Below are positions 19,760 to 29,531 of a stretch of DNA of 64,000 nucleotides, one piece after another; position 1 is the first letter of the stretch, and each line of letters starts with the position of its first letter. A model generated the notes under the pieces. That model was not told the origin of the DNA. It searched no databases and saw only the letters and a list, made by a program, of their open reading frames with translations. Where the stretch lies: assembly GCF_002165575.1 (NCBI RefSeq), contig NZ_MXQF01000006.1, positions 124,001-188,000 on the forward strand, given 5' to 3'. This DNA is from Pseudoalteromonas sp. A601. Its GTDB lineage: Bacteria; Pseudomonadota; Gammaproteobacteria; Enterobacterales; Alteromonadaceae. The position numbers and the translations under genes were made by a program.

Positions 19760-20619
19760 TTACAGACGGCCAAAACAGTTGTTCTCTAGATCGTCAAAGG
19801 CCTGCAAAATCTCTGATTTATTATTCATCACAAAGGGGCCATGCCCGACTACTGGTTCATTAAGCGGCTCACCACTAAGTACCAATACCAAGCTAGGTAC
19901 TTGTGCATGCACCTCGACACTCGTGTCACCGCGACTGAGTAATACCAATTGACCTTCGGTGACCGGCCAAGAACGATTCACACAAACCGCGCCTTCAAGT
20001 ACTACTAAAGAAGCGGTCCAACCGTCTGGCAGATGAAAACCAGCTTGTCCACCGGCGTTTAAGCGAGTATCCCAGACCTGCATAGGCGAATGAGTATGCG
20101 CTGGCCCAGTGGTCCCCTCGAACTCACCTGCTATTGGCCGCAAAGTGCCAGCGTTATTAGGCAGATCAATCACTGGAATGACATCGCTATGTAGTGCCTG
20201 ATATCCAGCCGTCGTCATTTTTTGATCCGCCGGTAAATTAACCCATAACTGCACCATCTGAAGCACGCGCCATTGTTGCTGAATGCTTGAGAATGGAATT
20301 CCTCGTGTAAGATACCAGCGCCCGCGGTCATCCATTGAACATCACCGGGACTTATGACGCCGCCCTCACCAGTTGAATCGCGATGCTCTACTTCACCCTG
20401 ATATACGATGGTGATAGTTTCGAATCCACGGTGAGGGTGCACGCCGACGCCGCGTTTCTTGCCGTCACCCTGAAACGTCATAGGGCCTGCATAGTCCAGT
20501 AGTAGGAACGGGCTTAGCTTTTGCGCTTGTTGGTGATAGGAAAATAGCGACCGCACGGGAAACCCGTTACCAACCCAATGCGATGAAGGGGGACTTACAA
20601 TGCCTTCCACTTTTTTCAT
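19760..20619 (-). pseudogene. Pirin-family protein, one frameshift
   Basis: Two overlapping minus-strand frames together make a full pirin (a cupin protein, some with quercetinase activity). The first part from ATG 20619 (AGAGA before it) gives MKKVEGIVSPP, HPHRGFETITIVYQGEVEHR with the His/Glu metal-binding set, and WMTAGAGILHEEFHS; the frame is lost around 20270-20300 and continues with QMVQLWVNLP to the C-terminal cupin ending at 19760. A single indel could explain this, so a sequencing error is possible. It is divergent from a LysR gene, the standard pirin/LysR pairing, but that gene is also broken. Confidence 0.8.
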
Positions 20620-20722
20620 GCTTTCTCTCCAAAGAATGTCTTTGTATAGATAATACATATGGCACAATAATCCGGTAGATTGCTACAATGCGAATCACAG
20701 TTCCAAAAATAGAACACTGAAG

Positions 20723-21162
20723 ATGCAAGATCTGAATGACCTTTATTATTTCGTCAAAGCCTGTGAATACGGCGGATTTGCACCTGCAAGTCGTGCGTTA
20801 GGAATTCCAAAATCTAAGTTGAGTCGACGGGTGACAGGTCTAGAAAACAGGCTGGATACTAAGTTGATCTATCGTTCGACACGTAGTTTCCATCTAACCG
20901 AAGTCGGTCAAACCTATTTTCAGCACTGCAAAGCAATGTTAATTGAAGCCGAGACTGCCCAAGAAGCCATCGATTCACTCAAATCTGAGCCGAGGGGGAC
21001 GGTTCGATTAACCTGTCCTATCGCGCTGTTACATGCGCATATTGGCGATATGCTCGCTCAGTTTATGGCCAGGTACCCGGAAGTCGTAGAGGAATGTTAC
21101 CGGCCGTGAGAACGTTAATAGATTTCCTTGCAGAACAATACAAAAGCTTTGACGAAGAATAA
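20723..21162 (+). pseudogene. LysR-family regulator with internal deletion
   Basis: The first 125 codons are a good LysR N-terminus: MQDLNDLYYFVKACEYGGFA, helix-turn-helix ASRALGIPKSKLSRRVTGLE and the linker to the effector domain. At about 21098 the frame breaks, and a second frame supplies what looks like the end of the same protein, LPAVRTLIDFLAEQYKSFDEE, with TAA at 21160. About 170 residues of effector domain are missing, so this is an internal deletion, not a simple truncation. The divergent partner is the frameshifted pirin gene it would have controlled. Confidence 0.8.
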
Positions 21163-21259
21163 CGAACAGACGGTGCGGGTACACGTTGGAATTAAGTTTA
21201 GTTTCTCTTCATCCGTGTTGTTTGAAGAGAAACTAAAACGGTTATGACGTAATTTATTA

Positions 21260-23791
21260 TTAAAGGTTTGCTTTGGCTTTTATTTCAAACAATTTTAAGG
21301 CGCGTTGGTGGATTAAAACATCATCCATTTCGCCGATAAAATTTTCGCCAATTTCAACATCTATACTTTTTGATCTAAGGGTATAAGTGCTAATAATTGT
21401 TTGCTCGCCTGCAAGCGTTGTTGATTCTAATACCCCATCAACATATAGCTTTGTACTGCTTAGTTGTTCGTTTGGCGAGACAACTGCAATATGATGCCAT
21501 TCGCCATCATTAAGCAGGGTGGTACCTTTAATTGATCCACCAGTAATGCTTACACTCAATACCTCATTTTGCACACTGACAACATATTGTTCACCATCGA
21601 CAGTTTTCTTATTGCCCCATTTAATAATGGTGCCATTACCGTTTGTTGATCTTATCCATGCCATAACAGTGCGAGGTTCGCCTTCATTAACACCATTGTA
21701 ACGGTCGGCAACAACCGTCGCGTCTCCGTCAAACGAGTACACTTCGCTGTCGCGGCTGCTATCATATACGCCAACAATTGCACCATTGTTAGTGGCGCTT
21801 CTTTTATAAATTGAGCTATCAGTAACGGTGTTACTAGATACCTCATTAAAACGCAGATCGTAAGCCACTTCTAAATCGAGATCGGCATCCGCTGAGTTTG
21901 CAAGGTAATCTATTTCAGTTTCGGCCAAAGCGCGATCATGAATAGCGACTTTGTCTATCAGTCCGGTAAATGCCCCCCCTATTTGGACAGTGCTATCTTC
22001 CACGGTTTCAAATGTAGCAGTATTAGCGCTGAAAGAGACATTTTCCAAGATGCCATTTATATATATTTCAATATTGCCAACGGTATTGTCGGGGGCAACA
22101 ACCGCAGTGTGATGCCATTGATCATCGTTTATAGCGGTTGTACCGACAACTGTTGCATCATCTAAAAGTAATCTAAGTACTCCATCAGCGAGGTCTAATT
22201 GCCATTGCTCACCCGCGGCAGTGTTACCCCACTGGATGATATCGCCTGTAGTGTCTGTGGTTTTTATCCATGCTGATGTGGTACGCGCATTATCACCTAA
22301 AACACCCGTATAGCTATCTAGCGTCAGGGTATCGTCTTCAGTTAAGCTGGCAACGTTTCCTCTTGTCATATCTTGCACAAATGAAGCACCATTAACGGTT
22401 GCCGTATATTGGTTTACAGAATCATCATAAGCAGTTGAACCGTCAGCACCTTCTAAATTTAATTGTAACTGTTTTCCTCTATTGACTTGCATACGCGTCA
22501 TCAGCTTTGCTTGAGGCTCAGAAATCAACATGGGCTCTCCTCCTGAAATTGAGCCTTCATGGCTTAAAGCCCAACTATACGCGCCGTTAGCGTTTGTAGC
22601 TCTATTTAGCCAATCACTGCCTTTTGCTTCAGAAAATACCACGGTACCGCCATTCCATGCTTGTTGCAGGGGCATAAACATGTGTCCAACGGCATCAACA
22701 TCATCATCAACAGTCGCTGGAAAGAAACCATTTTCTGTTGCTTCAATCGCGGTTAACATGGGTAAATTAATGTCAGAAGACGACACTGTTCGCGCTATCG
22801 GGGTAGGGTGTCCACCCGTGAAGTCCTCTTGGACGTCAGGATTATTATCAAGATGAACGTCTTCAGATAAACCTAAAGCAACGACAGCTTCACTATTGCC
22901 AGCTTTTGCTGCATCAGGCAATAATGCGTAATCGCCGTATGTGGCATGATCAAACCACCAACCATCAATAAGCTCGCCATAGCGAAGCGATAATGTTTTT
23001 ACGATATTGACTAAAGACAATTGAAAACTGTGATGCAAACTCGTTGATGGATATTTTTCTAAGACATGATCTCGCCAGCGGTTCATATTCTCAGAACAAT
23101 ACACTTGCGTGTCTGGATCGCTTACAAGAGGTCTTTTCGATTTACAGGGGCTACCGTCTGTCTCATCAATAATCGAATCGTCATAATCCATTGATCTTTC
23201 AGCGCCATGTTTCAGCATCCCTGGCCCTTGGGTGGCAACGTAAGCAATGACTTTTATACCTTTAGCGTGAAGTGCAGTGGCTATTTGGCTGAAAAGATCG
23301 GTGCCTGGTAAGGTAGGATCATACAAATCATTTATGCTATTGGGGGCAGAATTGGGGTTTATTGCTTCAACTTCCGGTACGGGTACAATGAAACGGTCAC
23401 CAAAAGCGCCATTCGTTAAATTTACTTGTAACCAAGTTAGTCCAGGAATTGCAGCCATTTGTTCGACAGCCGGTGTTACTTGATATTCATTTACATGGCT
23501 TTCGCCTTGACTGATATCGCCACCTGATATTCTGAAACTAATTCCCCAATTCCCTTGCATCCAGTGTGCTTTTATTGCTGCCTGACTCTCGCCAGCTCCG
23601 GGTTCTTCCTGGGTATCTTCAGCTCCGGGTTCTTCCTGGGTATCTTCAGCTTCGGGTTCTTCTTGGCTATTATCCGCTATGAGTTCTGCCTCGTTATTAT
23701 CAGCATTGGGGTCTGTATGGCTATTACAAGACACGATCCCTAAGGTTAACGCCGTATAGCATGCTGTGTAACACGCTGTTCGTAATTTCAT
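21260..23791 (-). CDS. Lipoprotein glycanase candidate: TIM-barrel-like domain plus two LamG modules
   Basis: An 843-residue protein. The lipobox is near residue 22 (LGIVSCNS). Residues 43-69 are three 9-residue acidic repeats (QEEPxAEDT), probably a linker. Residues of about 75-430 look like a TIM-barrel hydrolase: HAKGIKVIAYVATQGPG, RYGELIDGWWFDHATYGD with Asp281 placed like the nucleophile of GH29-type barrels, and PMLTAIEATENGFF with Glu350. Two concanavalin/LamG-like modules follow (about 440-640 and 650-843, each with a QWHHTAVV or EWHHIAVV strand). The likely role is a surface endo-acting enzyme on the sulfated glycan; relatives could be GH107 or other endo-fucanase families, but I cannot assign one. 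A candidate IclR-type operator lies 44 bases upstream. Confidence 0.75.
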   Translation of the reverse strand: MKLRTACYTACYTALTLGIVSCNSHTDPNADNNEAELIADNSQEEPEAEDTQEEPGAEDTQEEPGAGESQAAIKAHWMQGNWGISFRISGGDISQGESHVNEYQVTPAVEQMAAIPGLTWLQVNLTNGAFGDRFIVPVPEVEAINPNSAPNSINDLYDPTLPGTDLFSQIATALHAKGIKVIAYVATQGPGMLKHGAERSMDYDDSIIDETDGSPCKSKRPLVSDPDTQVYCSENMNRWRDHVLEKYPSTSLHHSFQLSLVNIVKTLSLRYGELIDGWWFDHATYGDYALLPDAAKAGNSEAVVALGLSEDVHLDNNPDVQEDFTGGHPTPIARTVSSSDINLPMLTAIEATENGFFPATVDDDVDAVGHMFMPLQQAWNGGTVVFSEAKGSDWLNRATNANGAYSWALSHEGSISGGEPMLISEPQAKLMTRMQVNRGKQLQLNLEGADGSTAYDDSVNQYTATVNGASFVQDMTRGNVASLTEDDTLTLDSYTGVLGDNARTTSAWIKTTDTTGDIIQWGNTAAGEQWQLDLADGVLRLLLDDATVVGTTAINDDQWHHTAVVAPDNTVGNIEIYINGILENVSFSANTATFETVEDSTVQIGGAFTGLIDKVAIHDRALAETEIDYLANSADADLDLEVAYDLRFNEVSSNTVTDSSIYKRSATNNGAIVGVYDSSRDSEVYSFDGDATVVADRYNGVNEGEPRTVMAWIRSTNGNGTIIKWGNKKTVDGEQYVVSVQNEVLSVSITGGSIKGTTLLNDGEWHHIAVVSPNEQLSSTKLYVDGVLESTTLAGEQTIISTYTLRSKSIDVEIGENFIGEMDDVLIHQRALKLFEIKAKANL

Positions 23792-23834
23792 ATCAGATCC
23801 TTTAGCTAATGTGCTTACTATGTTGTTGTGTATT

Positions 23835-23849
23835 TAAAACATTGTTTCA
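23835..23849 (-). promoter_or_regulatory. Candidate IclR-type operator
   Basis: TAAAACA-T-TGTTTCA, one mismatch from a perfect TGAAACA-N-TGTTTCA dyad, 44 bases upstream of the LamG protein's start. Similar sites lie at 26033, 33448, 33734 and 45436. Confidence 0.5.
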
Positions 23850-24090
23850 TATACGGTATGATGAAGCCTGTTAATTGTCAATAAAATGTTACTTTTTATT
23901 GCCTTTAGGGGAGCAAGGGCCTTTTTCCTCATTACAATTGTTATAGGCGAGGGGGGGGCAGTCAATGGCGAATGCATTCATAAGTGTTAACAGCTCGACA
24001 GGCAACGCTAGGGCGATATATAAAATGGCACCTAGCGTTGCATATCAGGTATTACTTGCTGAGATCGCAGGCAATGAGCGGGGTATATTT
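23850..24090. other. Spacer between two minus-strand genes
   Basis: Some 240 bases after the sulfatase stop on the minus strand. A plus-strand open frame at 23965-24204 runs antisense into the sulfatase and shows no family features. No relic recognised; it includes an eight-G run near 23952. Confidence 0.4.
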
Positions 24091-25797
24091 TTAATGGCTG
24101 ATTTTTTTACTTTTTACTTTGCTCTTCTTGTAAATCGTGACAGGGACATCATTACTCCCTGTTTTCCCATCAACGGTGTAACCATTATATACCGCTTGCT
24201 CTAATTGTTGTTTAAGCTGTGCCACTATGTCAGGTTTTTCGTTAAACAAATTAGTGGTTTCTGCACGGTCGGTTTTCATATTGTATAACTGCATAGGCGT
24301 ATTTTTATCCCCTCCTTTACTCCAGCCACATGAGCCTTTACAAGTGGCTAGTTTCCAATCACCTACACGCACAGCAAAGTGACCTAATACGGAGGCATGA
24401 ATGGCTATTGGATGGGTCTCTTCTTCAGAACCTTTTAATGCAGGTAATATCGAAAAACTGTCTACCGCAGCATTGTTTGGTAGGTCAACATTTAATATGT
24501 CTGCGCTTGTCGCGAATAAGCTGTTATGTACTACAGGTTTATCATACGTTGAGCCTGCTTTTACGTGCCCAGGCCAACGAACAATATAAGGCACTCGGTG
24601 TCCACCTTCCCATATATCTGCTTTGGTGCCACGCAAGTCTGCAGTTGGATGATGCCCTGCCGCAATCAATTGTTCTATTCTAGCACTGGGCGAAGTACCA
24701 TTGTCTGTTGTAAAAATAACAATCGTGTTGTCTGATAGCTTAGCCTTGTCTAAAGCATGCAATATGCGCTCTACCGAATTATTGGTTTCCATTACAAAAT
24801 CAGCATACTTATTAATTCCGCTCTTACCAATCCAATTTTTACTAGGTACTACAGGGCTATGCGGAGCACTAAATGGCACGTATAGGAAGAAGGGGGCTGC
24901 TTTCCTTGCTGGATCCGATACATAATCTACCGCTTTCACCGTGATTCGATTTAACATCTCATCAGTATTTTCTAAGTTATAAGTAACCTCATCTTGCTCA
25001 ATCCAAGTACCCATTTGACGAGCATGATGAAACCCCCAGTATTTATCAAACCCCCTTTCAATTGGGCCACCGACTATTTTGGTGCCCACAGGAACCGCAT
25101 CGTAATATTTACCTCGACTTTTATCTATTGCAGTATCTTTAGGTAATATATATTTAAAGCCTAAATGCCATTTTCCGGTTATGGCAGTATCGTAACCTTG
25201 CCCTTTCAAAAACTGAGCGACTGTGAGTGTTTTTCCATCAATTAAAGGCTCGTCGCCGACACTGATACTTCCATCTGGTAATTTGCTGGTTCTAGCACCT
25301 AGCACACCTTTTTGCAGACGAGTACGCCATGGATAGCGACCTGTTAATACCCCATATCTTGTTGGCGTACATACAGCAGAGGCACTATGTGCGTCAGTAA
25401 ACATCATGCCTTCTTTTGCTAATCTATCAATTGCGGGGGTATTAATTTTACTGTTTGGGTTAAATGCAGACACATCTCCGTAACCCTGATCGTCACTCAT
25501 TATAAATATAATGTTTGGCTTGCTTACTTCTGCATACGAAAATAGGGGAGCGAGTAAAAAGCTAGCTATGAGCATAAACCTGCAACGCGTTGTTGCGGCA
25601 CCTGTCGTAATCGTTGCTTTCAATTTATTTATACCTACTTGGTAGGTTTTGCTGCTCATAACGCGGTTTACGAACGTATCAATACGAGCATCATTTATTG
25701 TGTCTATAGTGCGTTGACCTATTTTCATTGTACTGTATTTCCTAGTGGGTGCATGGGTAATTGAAAATAATTGTGTTGTGACTGATATTTTTATCAA
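24091..25797 (-). CDS. S1-family sulfatase
   Basis: A sulfatase of up to 568 residues. The true start is uncertain: the longest frame begins at TTG 25797, but the first plausible signal peptide (FMLIASFLLAPLFSYAEV) begins around residue 70, so ATG 25659 or a later codon is possible. Motifs in the longest numbering: IMSDDQGYGD, CTPTRYGVLTGRYPW with Cys143 as the formylglycine precursor, GKWHLGFKY, FTTDNGTSPS and WEGGHRVPYIVRWP. It belongs with 42319 and 55040 by motif content. A Cys-rich loop (ATCKGSCGW) near the C-terminal end is unusual among its neighbours. It is divergent from the 26.1 kb sulfatase operon. Confidence 0.88.
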   Translation of the reverse strand: MIKISVTTQLFSITHAPTRKYSTMKIGQRTIDTINDARIDTFVNRVMSSKTYQVGINKLKATITTGAATTRCRFMLIASFLLAPLFSYAEVSKPNIIFIMSDDQGYGDVSAFNPNSKINTPAIDRLAKEGMMFTDAHSASAVCTPTRYGVLTGRYPWRTRLQKGVLGARTSKLPDGSISVGDEPLIDGKTLTVAQFLKGQGYDTAITGKWHLGFKYILPKDTAIDKSRGKYYDAVPVGTKIVGGPIERGFDKYWGFHHARQMGTWIEQDEVTYNLENTDEMLNRITVKAVDYVSDPARKAAPFFLYVPFSAPHSPVVPSKNWIGKSGINKYADFVMETNNSVERILHALDKAKLSDNTIVIFTTDNGTSPSARIEQLIAAGHHPTADLRGTKADIWEGGHRVPYIVRWPGHVKAGSTYDKPVVHNSLFATSADILNVDLPNNAAVDSFSILPALKGSEEETHPIAIHASVLGHFAVRVGDWKLATCKGSCGWSKGGDKNTPMQLYNMKTDRAETTNLFNEKPDIVAQLKQQLEQAVYNGYTVDGKTGSNDVPVTIYKKSKVKSKKISH

Positions 25798-26112
25798 CAG
25801 GCTATTTACATCAGTCAGGTGTATCTCGCAATGGGCTAAACAGCAATAAAGCGGGGTTAGCGCATCGAGAGGCTATGACGACAGTATGCCATTGAGTAGC
25901 CACAGTTTGATTGCTGTCCCTATAACTAAATCATCAAATAGATATTTTATTAATGGTGAAGCGCGGATTCGCCATTTAAATTTTTGTTAATAACAAGCGA
26001 ATTTTTTGTTGATATACAACTTGTTCTCAATATAGAATACTGTTTCAAATATAAAATAGTAATTTTATTTTGTCTAATATTAAATAGTATTCGGCGGTCA
26101 GAGAGGTTAAGA
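25798..26112. other. Divergent promoter region between two sulfatase operons
   Basis: About 315 bases with promoters for both directions. It holds the candidate operator at 26033-26047. No gene seen. Confidence 0.5.
26033..26047 (+). promoter_or_regulatory. Candidate IclR-type operator
   Basis: TAGAATA-C-TGTTTCA: the right half is perfect against the TGAAACA-N-TGTTTCA dyad, the left half weak. It is 66 bases before the 26113 sulfatase start and could also serve the divergent sulfatase. Confidence 0.35.
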
Positions 26113-27498
26113 ATGAGTATGAGAAACAACTATCTAGTAGGGGTTATGCTGTGGGTATTGCCTTTAATCGCGTTAGCGGCTAATGATGTCTCTGCTGCAT
26201 CAAAACCGAACATTATAGTGGTGATGGCCGATGATATGGGATGGGGAGACTCTGCAACCTATGGTCATCAAACGATAAAAACGCCAAATTTAGATAAATT
26301 AGCTGCCCAAGGTGTTAAGTTCACGCAAGGGTACTCTGCAGCAGGGGTATGCTCACCGGCACGCTCAGCAATTTTAACCGGCAGAACACCGTACCGTAAT
26401 GGTGTATGGCGCCACCTATCAGGTAGCCATAAAGCGCATTTACGCGCGAGTGAAATTACTTACCCCACTTTGTTTAAACAAGCCGGTTATACCACTGGGC
26501 ATTTCGGTAAATGGCACTTGCTATCGAAACAACAATTTCATAAAGAAGGTTATCCTCATCCCGACGACCATGGATTCGATTACTGGTTTGCGACTCAAAA
26601 TAATGCTGTACCAAGTCATAAAAATCCAAATAATTTTATTCGCAACCACCAACCCGTAGGCGAATTAAAAGGGTATTCAGCGCCATTGGTTGCTGACGAA
26701 GCGATAAAGTGGATTGAACAAGGAAGGGATGCAAGCAAGCCGTTTATTATGTCAGTTTGGTTTCATGAACCACATAAGCCTATTGCAACAGATATTAAAT
26801 TTTCAGAACTGTACCCAAATGAAAATGCGGTAAACAAGAAGTACTTTGGCAACATTACTCAAATGGATTTCGCTTTGGGGAAAATAATGGACGTGCTCGA
26901 CGAGCAAAATCTCAGCGACAATACCTTAATTATGTTCTTGTCAGACAACGGCCCTGTAGTGGGTGTTGGTGGCAATAGTGGTGGCCTTAGAGGGCAAAAA
27001 CGAAATGACTTTGAGGGCGGGATTCGAGTGCCATTTGTGGTACGTTGGCCAAGCCATATTGATGCCGGTTCAGTGAACGATACGCCTATAATTGGCTCCG
27101 ATATTTTTAGTACTGTTCTCGCCGTAGGCGGTATTGCAGCCCCTAGCGATCGTAAAATTGATGGTGTTAACTTTTTGCCCGCGCTAGAAGGCAAAGAACT
27201 TAACCGCAGTACTCCTTTATTTTGGCGAACTCACGTTTCTCCGGCAGAAGATCGCGTGGCAATGCGTATTGGCGATTGGAAAATAGTGGGTAACGATACA
27301 CTTACTGAATTTATGTTGTTTAATGTGCAAGAAGATTGGCAAGAGAAAAACAACCTTGCGACCAAAATGCCAGAAAAGTTAAACACGATGAAAGCCAAGT
27401 TAATTGAAACCTGGGAAGACATTAAAACTGACGGGCCAAATCAATGGTGGGAAAATGAAACAAACCCGCCAAGAAAGGGCGCCACCCTGAATTACTAA
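26113..27498 (+). CDS. S1-family sulfatase
   Basis: A 461-residue exported sulfatase. The start is ATG 26113 (MSMRNNYLVGVMLWVLPLIA) because GAGAGG sits 7-11 bases upstream and a signal peptide follows; the frame is open further upstream to 25984 but without a signal. Motifs: VMADDMGWGD, CSPARSAILTGRTPYRN with Cys80 as the formylglycine precursor (an Ala in the fourth motif position, CSPAR, is allowed), FGKWHLL, FLSDNGPVVG, GLRGQKRNDFEGGIRVP. It heads a run of three sulfatases and a GH29 enzyme on the plus strand. It resembles none of the other in-window sulfatases closely. Confidence 0.9.
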   Translation: MSMRNNYLVGVMLWVLPLIALAANDVSAASKPNIIVVMADDMGWGDSATYGHQTIKTPNLDKLAAQGVKFTQGYSAAGVCSPARSAILTGRTPYRNGVWRHLSGSHKAHLRASEITYPTLFKQAGYTTGHFGKWHLLSKQQFHKEGYPHPDDHGFDYWFATQNNAVPSHKNPNNFIRNHQPVGELKGYSAPLVADEAIKWIEQGRDASKPFIMSVWFHEPHKPIATDIKFSELYPNENAVNKKYFGNITQMDFALGKIMDVLDEQNLSDNTLIMFLSDNGPVVGVGGNSGGLRGQKRNDFEGGIRVPFVVRWPSHIDAGSVNDTPIIGSDIFSTVLAVGGIAAPSDRKIDGVNFLPALEGKELNRSTPLFWRTHVSPAEDRVAMRIGDWKIVGNDTLTEFMLFNVQEDWQEKNNLATKMPEKLNTMKAKLIETWEDIKTDGPNQWWENETNPPRKGATLNY

Positions 27499-27525
27499 TA
27501 CACCGTTATTTTATAGGGATAATTT

Positions 27526-29391
27526 ATGTATAAATTTTTAGGGCTTATTTGCATTGTGCTCCTAAGCCAAGAGGCAATAGCAAATAAGGCCACTGTAACG
27601 GTTGATAAACCTAATATTATCATTTTTTATGTTGACGATTTAGGATGGCAAGACACGCAATTAAACGATATCGATGAACCAACACCATGGGAAACTCCTA
27701 ATCTGGTAGCACTTGCTAAACGCGGTATGAATTTTACCCAAGCTTATTCTCCAGCACCTACCTGTGCCCCCTCAAGAGGGGGATTATTATCGGGACAACA
27801 TCCAGCAAAAACTAACTTTACCCATGTTCTTGGGGCGCAAATTCCAACTGCCTTAAACAAACATAGTAAATTAATAGCCCCTTATATTAATGATCACCTT
27901 TCTCCCGAAACGCTAACACTAGCAGAAGCATTAAAAGACCGCGGTTACAAAACGGGTCATGTTGGGAAGTGGCATTTAGGCAATTATGCGAGTAATTATC
28001 CCAAAGCACATGGTTTTGATTTTTCTTTCGATAAGCGAGGAGCGCATAGAGGATCAAAGCAACGTCATAAAGATTTTGATAATAAAAAATTTCCTTTAAG
28101 TAAAGAAAAGTACTTGCCATATAGTGAAAAAAACCCAAACGGTATTTCCTATCCCTTCGATTTAGTCACCGAGAATGCACTACATTTTGTGCAAGAAAAT
28201 AAAGATGAGCCATTCTTTCTTTATTTAGCCCATTGGATGGTACACGTTCCCATTATTACTAAAAACAGGGCCCTGCTACAACATTATACCGACAAACTAG
28301 GTATTGCCTTTCCACAATCAAGCGATCCTATTACTACGCCAGGGCAAACCAATCCTTACTATGGCGCAATGGTTACAACGGTTGATTGGAGTTTAGGTCG
28401 TTTAGTATCGTTACTTGAGCAAACTGATGACCCTCGCAATCCAGGTAAAAAGTTAATCGATACGACTTATATTTTCTTTTCTTCTGATAATGGTGGGACC
28501 GAAAATAAAGATACAGAAATAATAACCGATAATTTCCCACTGGATAAAGGGAAGAAGCACACAGAAGAAGGAGGAATTAGAGTGCCCATGGTCGTGGCTG
28601 GTCCAGTAGTTAAACCTAACACGACTCACCACGGGATGGTAAATCAGCTAGATTATTATCCAACCATTTTAGCTTTAACTAATACCACAATCTCCAAGCA
28701 GTATGAAGCTAAGCTAAGTGGAGTGGATTTATCGTCAGTGCTTCAAAATGAACAAGAAAAAGCAACTCATGCTGATGGTTCGCTGAGAAAAAATTTATTT
28801 TGGCATTTCCCGCACTACGAAGGTTCTCAAATGCGCGGTGCAATCCGGCAAGGGGACTTTAAACTTTACAAGTATTACCTTGATGATAGTTATTCTTTGT
28901 ACCGTTTATATAAAGACGGCGAACGCTATGATCTTGAAGAAAATAACAATTTAATCACAGAGCCAGAGTATGCCCGTGTAGCAAAAGAGTTATCGACTAA
29001 TTTAGAACAGCATCTCAAAGAAAATAATGCAGTTTATCCACATTTAAACCCCCAGAGTAACGACAATGTTGCGGCCAGAACACTCGTTCCAGAAGTATCA
29101 TCGAGTGAATTTAATAAGGCTAAACGAAAAGCTCAAATAAGTTTAGTTGGCGGTAAAACTGCCATAAAAGAAGCCTATTTACTGGCAGAAATTGCAAAAA
29201 CGAAAGGTAGTGATAAGCGAGAGGCGCGAGGCAGAGTGGTAATAACTTACGAGAAGTTGCCGGTAACGATTAATTCAACTGATATGACCGTAAGTGGTCA
29301 TGTACCAAAAGGTCATGATGCTTATGTATTCGTATTAATTGATGAAAACAACTTTTTAGTGACCAGCGATAAGTATCAAACGCCGCGCTAG
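27526..29391 (+). CDS. S1-family sulfatase with C-terminal extension
   Basis: A 621-residue exported sulfatase, the closest paralogue of 17584-19464. Signal peptide through about AIANK; FYVDDLGWQD; CAPSRGGLLSGQHP with Cys80 as formylglycine precursor; GKWHLGNY; SSDNGGTENKD; EEGGIRVPMVV. It carries the same C-terminal beta-rich module, ending VLIDENNFLVTSDKY. It starts 27 bases after the preceding sulfatase, with AGGGAT before the ATG. Near-duplicate sulfatases in two operons may act on different positions of sulfation or be dosage copies; the sequence alone does not decide. Confidence 0.92.
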   Translation: MYKFLGLICIVLLSQEAIANKATVTVDKPNIIIFYVDDLGWQDTQLNDIDEPTPWETPNLVALAKRGMNFTQAYSPAPTCAPSRGGLLSGQHPAKTNFTHVLGAQIPTALNKHSKLIAPYINDHLSPETLTLAEALKDRGYKTGHVGKWHLGNYASNYPKAHGFDFSFDKRGAHRGSKQRHKDFDNKKFPLSKEKYLPYSEKNPNGISYPFDLVTENALHFVQENKDEPFFLYLAHWMVHVPIITKNRALLQHYTDKLGIAFPQSSDPITTPGQTNPYYGAMVTTVDWSLGRLVSLLEQTDDPRNPGKKLIDTTYIFFSSDNGGTENKDTEIITDNFPLDKGKKHTEEGGIRVPMVVAGPVVKPNTTHHGMVNQLDYYPTILALTNTTISKQYEAKLSGVDLSSVLQNEQEKATHADGSLRKNLFWHFPHYEGSQMRGAIRQGDFKLYKYYLDDSYSLYRLYKDGERYDLEENNNLITEPEYARVAKELSTNLEQHLKENNAVYPHLNPQSNDNVAARTLVPEVSSSEFNKAKRKAQISLVGGKTAIKEAYLLAEIAKTKGSDKREARGRVVITYEKLPVTINSTDMTVSGHVPKGHDAYVFVLIDENNFLVTSDKYQTPR

Positions 29392-29531
29392 TTAAATCAA
29401 TATTATTAAACGGTGATATTAGCTGATGATATACAAGCTGTAGGGGCTTAGCTATTTCGAATATAGGAGCCAAATGGCTGTTTATCTCGCTATTGAAACT
29501 CTTAAATTAAACTCAGAAGGAGGAGCGTTTT

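Noticed and set aside
23590..23670. 27-bp direct repeats as a CRISPR-like array
   Set aside because: They are in-frame coding repeats (QEEPxAEDT) in the linker of the LamG protein, with no spacers.
23965..24204. Plus-strand open frame of 79 codons
   Set aside because: Overlaps the 3' end of the minus-strand sulfatase, has no signal, motif or ribosome site.
24330..24683. Plus-strand open frame of 117 codons
   Set aside because: Fully antisense to the 24091-25797 sulfatase core; no family features.
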